DNA of 11,843 nucleotides from Synura sp. LO234KE (lineage: Eukaryota; Sar; Synurophyceae; Synurales; Mallomonadaceae). Positions 7,318-11,843 of the stretch are shown piece after piece. Below the pieces are notes generated by a model, which did no database searches, was not told where the DNA came from, and saw only the letters and a program-made list of their open reading frames with translations. Position numbers and translations under genes: made by a program. The DNA lies in NCBI GenBank assembly GCA_015143735.1, contig VKHC01000458.1, positions 1-11,843 of the forward strand, read 5' to 3'. How positions within the stretch are numbered: the stretch's first letter is position 1; each line of letters begins with the position of its first letter.

Positions 7318-9954
7318 ATGGCCGAAAACATAATTCCACCAGATGCCAATGATCCACCAGATTCTAATTATGATGGGGAAGCAGCATATAGAACTTATTT
7401 ACGCGCGGTTGCCCCGCCAATTCCTCCAGGGCATTTTCAGAAATTTTGTCCCGCGGAGATTCCAGTGCGAGCAGCTTTGCTCCAAGAAGACTCCAGACAC
7501 TTCAAATGCTTCCAAAGTGCAGGCTTTCTTTTAAGCCCTATTCCAAATTCATCCCAGCCTATTCAAATCATTCACTCCATTTACGAGAATGCGAAATGTC
7601 TCAACTTGGAACCAGACTGGGCGAATCTTCCTCCAAATTGGCTTGTTCCTGATCAAAAACATTTTCCTCAGGCTACAAATTTCACCATATTGATTCCGCT
7701 GCGTGAAGAAGTCCTTGCTGGGGCAGATGGCGACAGCAGCCACCCTTTCGAATTGGGTCCAACGGATGTGGAATCCGAATCCAGAGTTGTTTTCCCTCGT
7801 TGCATCACTCTCGCCAGTTTACTCCTTCCATCCTCAACTCGTCCTCAAGGAGTCTCACTCCTCGTGCAGTTTATGCCTCTTCATTGGAACCCAGTGTGCA
7901 GAATGGAAGCGCTCCTTTTGCGCAACTTCCCTTTGGACGACAAAGGCTCCCTCACCCGACTTCTTATTCACGTAATTGAAGAATACTTCGACTCCTGCCT
8001 CAGGAAAAATGGACAGGACGAACTGGAATTTTACTTAGTTCTGGTTCCAACCCTCATTGAGAAGACCAAGACCATGGAAGGCATCGTCTCTGTCTATCTC
8101 CCACCGATAGTTCCAGGAGTCAACATGGATATAGTCCAACGTTTTTGCCATTCAGTTGGACTTAGGGATGCGCATCCGGTTATCCTATCCTTGGGATGGA
8201 CTTCCATCCTCATGGCTGGCAACCTCGGTGATCTTCTCAAACCCGAACACCTTCGTCAGCTCCCAGAAGCTGTGCCCAAAGAAATGACCATCTCAGGATT
8301 AGCCCCAGGCACACAACTCCCTGAGATCCTGGTAGCCTTGTGGGCAGACACAAATTGGTCCCCCACTTGCTTTGATTGCAACGGCGCCGCATATATCGAT
8401 CGCTCCGCCCCGTTCTCTACCACCCCGACCAGTTTCAACAAGGCGATACTCGCCACCCACGGACAATATGACTCACTTCACCTCATCCTGTCCTCCAGAA
8501 GCGACGAGCACGAAGCCACTAGATTTTTCCCGGGGCGTGAGACTGGGACGCGCCTCGGCTTCGATGTCCATGGTCAACGCTACACCCCCATTGCCTCGGG
8601 ACTGGCCCCGACAGACATGCAGTCCTATGTCCCACACGCACGAGTGTACCTCAAGCTTCTGCCTCCTGCTGCGCCAACTCCCCTTGCAGGTCGCGTTCGC
8701 CCAGCCCGCGCGCCGCTCCGGCCTGCTCGTGGATCTCCTCGTCCTGGACGCACTGACAACACCGCTCTCCCCGCGGCTCCGAAACTCCGGGTTGTTGATG
8801 CGGAAGTCCGTGCACGTTATCAACTGGCCATGTGGGCAGATTCTCTGATGACTGAAGTCATTCAAGAAGTTGCGTCTTCCACACTATCCGCGGCCTTATG
8901 GACGTCCCCCTCCTCACAGTGCTACTCGACCAAGGAGCTCCAGGAGCAGCCCGGGCCGATCCTGACGTCATGGACGCGTAACCTCATACGGTCCTCCCCG
9001 TCGCAACCACGTGGGTGCTCGATTTCGGCCCCACCTCTGGCTTCTCTCATGGATAACGTAAATACACGTGCTTTCACCAACGCCTCTCCTAGCCCCGAAA
9101 ATGAGTCTGCATATCAACGTTACTGTGCTCGTCGTGCGATTCTTGCCCGCCCAATCAGACGAACTTGGAAACCGTTTAGTTCTCCCCCGTGGCAACACCT
9201 ATATGACACATATGTTCAACGAGCCGTTCCCTCGACATCTTCATCTTCGCTCAAAAGCCCTTCACGCACTTGGGCTATCCGCCAAAAAAAGGCACACCGC
9301 AGGTACCTCGGGCGGGTGCTACAGTACTCGACCATGTGCTTTGCCTCTTCACCACTATTTAGCGCCCGTACACTTAGACAGGATAGTCAAGACCAAGCCT
9401 ACGCCAACTACCTGACCCGTGCACTTGAATTCGACCTCTTTCCCGTCCGCCGACGGAGATTCCAAAGGAAATTCCTCCCTCGGCCAGCGCTCTTCACGCA
9501 GCCATATCCTCAACGAGCTAGTATTTCCACCGACCAGACTCCTCCGTCCCATCCACAAAACATGCGGCCGTTCAAGTCCTCTCATCGTCCCACATTCAGT
9601 TATGAACAGTCCAGGGCCGATCACACGACCTTCGCCCTCGCGTCCAGGCTCAGTCACCACCCCGCTCCGACACGAGCGGACGACCGGTTTCTCACCGTGG
9701 GTTTGCCTTTTCTCTCGAGGGCCTGTGCCAGAGGGTTGGGCATATCTATCCCAAAGCTCAGCTCACCTTCCCTCATCCTACAACCACTGGGATCAGAGGC
9801 CATGGATACGGATCCTCCAACAAGTTCTGATGAGTGTACGGAGTTTCTCCCCCCCGCCATTCACCAGGTTCCGCAAATCCCCTCCACCGCCTTCGATACT
9901 CCTGCTACCGATGTCACAACTTCTTGTTCTCCACTTGGCAACCTTACAATATGA
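7318..9954 (+). CDS. LINE first ORF (ORF1-like protein, unrecognised fold)
   Basis: 878 residues from ATG at 7318, in good context (A at -3, G at +4), to TGA at 9952-9954. The frame is also open for 14 codons upstream, without an ATG. No family was recognised and there is no CCHC zinc knuckle. A possible RRM-like stretch, speculative, runs from ALLLRNFPL (residues 198-206) through a helix-like segment to GIVSVYLPP (255-263). An Arg/Pro-rich stretch lies at 457-478 and a basic, NLS-like PVRRRRFQRKF at 709-719; the last 50 residues are acidic and Ser/Thr/Pro-rich. A-Y-x-x-Y-L-x-R-A-like motifs start at residues 598, 628, 659 and 694, with a near-copy at 23. ORF1 proteins of LINEs usually bind element RNA; that role is inferred here from position and basic character. 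No endonuclease motif was seen. C-rich composition makes stops rare, so openness alone does not prove selection. Confidence 0.75.
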   Translation: MAENIIPPDANDPPDSNYDGEAAYRTYLRAVAPPIPPGHFQKFCPAEIPVRAALLQEDSRHFKCFQSAGFLLSPIPNSSQPIQIIHSIYENAKCLNLEPDWANLPPNWLVPDQKHFPQATNFTILIPLREEVLAGADGDSSHPFELGPTDVESESRVVFPRCITLASLLLPSSTRPQGVSLLVQFMPLHWNPVCRMEALLLRNFPLDDKGSLTRLLIHVIEEYFDSCLRKNGQDELEFYLVLVPTLIEKTKTMEGIVSVYLPPIVPGVNMDIVQRFCHSVGLRDAHPVILSLGWTSILMAGNLGDLLKPEHLRQLPEAVPKEMTISGLAPGTQLPEILVALWADTNWSPTCFDCNGAAYIDRSAPFSTTPTSFNKAILATHGQYDSLHLILSSRSDEHEATRFFPGRETGTRLGFDVHGQRYTPIASGLAPTDMQSYVPHARVYLKLLPPAAPTPLAGRVRPARAPLRPARGSPRPGRTDNTALPAAPKLRVVDAEVRARYQLAMWADSLMTEVIQEVASSTLSAALWTSPSSQCYSTKELQEQPGPILTSWTRNLIRSSPSQPRGCSISAPPLASLMDNVNTRAFTNASPSPENESAYQRYCARRAILARPIRRTWKPFSSPPWQHLYDTYVQRAVPSTSSSSLKSPSRTWAIRQKKAHRRYLGRVLQYSTMCFASSPLFSARTLRQDSQDQAYANYLTRALEFDLFPVRRRRFQRKFLPRPALFTQPYPQRASISTDQTPPSHPQNMRPFKSSHRPTFSYEQSRADHTTFALASRLSHHPAPTRADDRFLTVGLPFLSRACARGLGISIPKLSSPSLILQPLGSEAMDTDPPTSSDECTEFLPPAIHQVPQIPSTAFDTPATDVTTSCSPLGNLTI

Positions 9955-11843
9955 TCATCGCTCCAGTCCTCCGAGAGCCTCTCCTCCGCTGGCCCGTTTC
10001 CTCGCAGCCAGTCACTTCTCTTTGCCTGGCGGTCTTCCGTGTGGTCCTACAGGGGGGGGCCACGGTCGTCGCAAACGCGACCTACCTCCCTCCTCCCAGC
10101 AGGGTACATCCAAGAAAACCAAGTTCCTTTCTAAGCAATCCCCACGCCGGGCGGCGACTAAGACCCAACGTGACGCCACTCAGGGCTCTCCACCTCGGGT
10201 GAAATTAAAATCAATCCCGCTGTCCGACGATTCCTCTCAGCCGCAGTTCTCCTTTACCCCCTCCCAGTCTCCTGGTCCGACCTGTCTACTTTCTGAGCTT
10301 CGCATCGACCCTCGCATTCCTCAGGACGGCCGTCAAGTGGGCATGGCCCCCACCCTTCTCCTTTTTGAAGGAGAAGGACTTTTCTCTTTTGAAGACATCT
10401 ACTTCCCGCTCTACGACACTAAAGGCGTCAAAACTCGCTGGCGTCCCACAGATCTGGCCATTTGCTCCTACCGCGGGAGAAAGGTCCGTCACTCAGTTGC
10501 CACCCGCCCCAATTACAAATCCGCATACATCGCTTTCCCAACACGGCTACCTCCCGCATCACGGTACCGACACGGCCAACCTCCAACTTCTCAACACCCG
10601 CGAAACTGCGTGGGACGCTCGCAGGCCACTCTACGGCTGCTCCTGGGATATGAGCAAGGCCTTTGACTCAGCCTCCAAGCCGCTGATAGTTCTCTGCTGG
10701 CTGCGCCTCGGGCTCCCAGCCGAAATCGCTCAGTGGCTCGTTGACCTCGATGCCAATATAGGTACACCATTGTTCGGACCCCCCATGCACTAGCTCAATT
10801 GGATGTGGAGGGTCTGGAGGGGCTCAAAGAGCTCTCATTCAATTCGGAACGGGGCACCGGGCAAGGAGATATTCATAGCCCCTTCGCCTGGTTAGCCGTC
10901 TTCGATGTCCTCCTCACGGTACTCGACCGTCAACAACATTCTCTGGATCATTTCCATCTCTACCGGCCGGATGGCTGTCCTTATCTGGCCCGTCCCATCT
11001 GTTATGCCGCCGATCTGCAGTCATTTGCCTCGACCCTTCTTGGCCTGCAACGCACAGCGGACCTTGTTTCGGTATTCGCCATGGTTTTTAAACTCACGAT
11101 TGCCACATCCAAACTCCGGGCTTTCCACTATGGGGGCCTCTCGCAACCGCCCGACGACACGGAGCTTCTCCAGATACATGCAGCAGGATGGGTATCCCAC
11201 GAAGAACCTTCAAAAGCCTGGGCGTACTCTACCCAATCAACCCTACCGATTCCACCTCCCTTCAGCTCATGAAACAGAAGCTCATAATCACCATCCGTGC
11301 TCTGTCCATCAAGCGAGCGTCCCCACGCGCCATCAATCTGGTGATGGCCAAATGTCTATATGCCCGAGGCGCGTACGTCGGTGTCCTCTCCTCGTGGTCT
11401 CTCAAAGAATGTGAAGAAATTGACACCTCTCACTGCTCTCACCCCGCAATGTGTCCGCCCGGGTTTCTGGATCTCTAACCTTTTCTGTCCTACGGTATGA
11501 AGGGAAATACCTGCCCTACCAAACCGCTTCGCGCCCCATCCCGCGCGACCCCACCCCAGCTGTCCGACTCTCTTGTTGGTGGCTTCCGATCTAATTCCAA
11601 ATGGACCAAAGCTCAGAGCGCCTACATACGGGACCGGCACCTGAACACGTATGCAGACATCGTCTGGAGTGGAGATCACTGGACTTGGCGACTCCTCGAC
11701 TTACCTCAGTCACTCCAGGAATTGCTCCTCCCTGTACTCCTCCCAGTCGACGAGTTCATACCTCTTCGGTCAAGCCTGGCATCTCATCGCGCCGGACCAG
11801 CTCTTCTCCAACCGGATTACGGAGATTCTGTCCGTTTCTCTGT
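9951..11843 (+). pseudogene. LINE second ORF: broken reverse transcriptase
   Basis: A candidate start ATG at 9951 overlaps the ORF1 stop. The RT domain runs from about 10340: WRP (10439-10447), motif 1 QHGYLPHHGTDTA (10539-10577), motif A SWDMSKAFDS with catalytic Asp kept (10641-10670), motif B RGTGQGDIHSP (10850-10882), motif C as YAAD (11003-11014), and a thumb-side FKSLGVLYP (11209-11235). The frame changes between about 10200 and 10500 (more than once), near 10755-10763, and near 11190-11210. TAA at 11476-11478 interrupts the last frame, which then stays open to the window edge. Another shift around 11410-11500 is possible. A basic, Ser/Pro-rich linker precedes the RT. No apurinic-type endonuclease motifs were seen upstream, and the roughly 400 nt there is too short for that domain. 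This copy cannot encode a working enzyme. Confidence 0.85.

Larger units (their letters stand above)
7116..11843 (+). mobile_element. LINE-like non-LTR retrotransposon, 3' end outside window
   Basis: Two coding regions follow each other on one strand: a long first ORF of unknown fold and a second region with a clear reverse transcriptase. There is no LTR, integrase or protease, and the order matches non-LTR elements. The RT motifs (SWDMSKAFDS, RGTGQGDIHSP, a YADD-like box, then FKSLGV) are LINE-like. The clade was not determined. The left boundary is uncertain: 7116 is used because repeat-family sequence begins there, and the element may start further left or only near 7270. The right end, 3' UTR and tail are not in the window. 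The copy is defective because of lesions in the second ORF. The + strand is strikingly C-rich and G-poor from about 7800 on. Confidence 0.85.

Noticed and set aside
8372-8848. 158-codon + strand ORF and opposing 130-codon ORF
   Set aside because: Both lie inside the LINE first ORF in other frames; C-rich composition makes such shadows common.
9419-9950. Upstream half of the 415-codon frame 9419-10666
   Set aside because: Before 9951 it is a shadow of the first ORF, whose frame carries the recurring motif; only the part after about 10060 is likely to belong to the second ORF.
1-11843. CRISPR array, rRNA or prokaryotic operon structure
   Set aside because: No regularly spaced repeats, no rRNA-like sequence, and the gene content is eukaryotic.

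Overview
This is a stretch of eukaryotic nuclear DNA. It holds the 3' end of one cellular gene, about 6 kb of gene-poor sequence made largely of decayed repeats, and then most of a non-LTR (LINE-like) retrotransposon that runs off the right edge. The host gene joins a cyclophilin domain to a SYF2 splicing-factor domain and has no intron in the 978 nt visible. The SYF2 part looks like fungal and plant versions. Together with the LINE this suggests a fungus, perhaps an early-diverging one such as a chytrid. That assignment is an inference; nothing here fixes the species.

Layout. 1-978 (+): end of the cyclophilin-SYF2 gene. 979-1484: 3' flank with nothing recognised. 1485-1842: an imperfect inverted repeat that could fold into a long hairpin. 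1843-3171: no gene recognised, apart from two adjacent short hairpins at 2099-2168. 3172-3556: copy A of a diverged repeat. 3682-4173: a broken RNase H domain of the kind found in LINEs, followed by possibly related decayed coding sequence to about 4907. 4908-6598: no gene; short tandem duplications at 5207-5264 and 6000-6045 and a small inverted repeat at 6519-6574. 6599-7062: copy B of the repeat. 7116-7205: an inverted partial copy C, just before the LINE.

The retrotransposon (about 7116-11843, + strand) starts with a long uninterrupted first ORF (7318-9954, 878 aa). Its product is unrecognised; it carries Arg/Pro-rich and basic segments and a recurring A-Y-x-x-Y-L-x-R-A-like motif. Its stop codon overlaps an ATG (ATGA) that may start the second ORF. 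The second ORF holds a clear reverse transcriptase with motifs 1, A, B and C in order, but it is split by several frameshifts and a stop. The catalytic YxDD box reads YAAD, so this copy should not make active reverse transcriptase. No endonuclease domain was recognised; one could lie past the right edge or have been lost.

The host gene and the mobile elements show no sign of working together. The most interesting points are the cyclophilin-SYF2 fusion, the contrast between an intact first ORF and a wrecked second ORF, the recurring motif in the first ORF, and the foldback repeat at 1485-1842.
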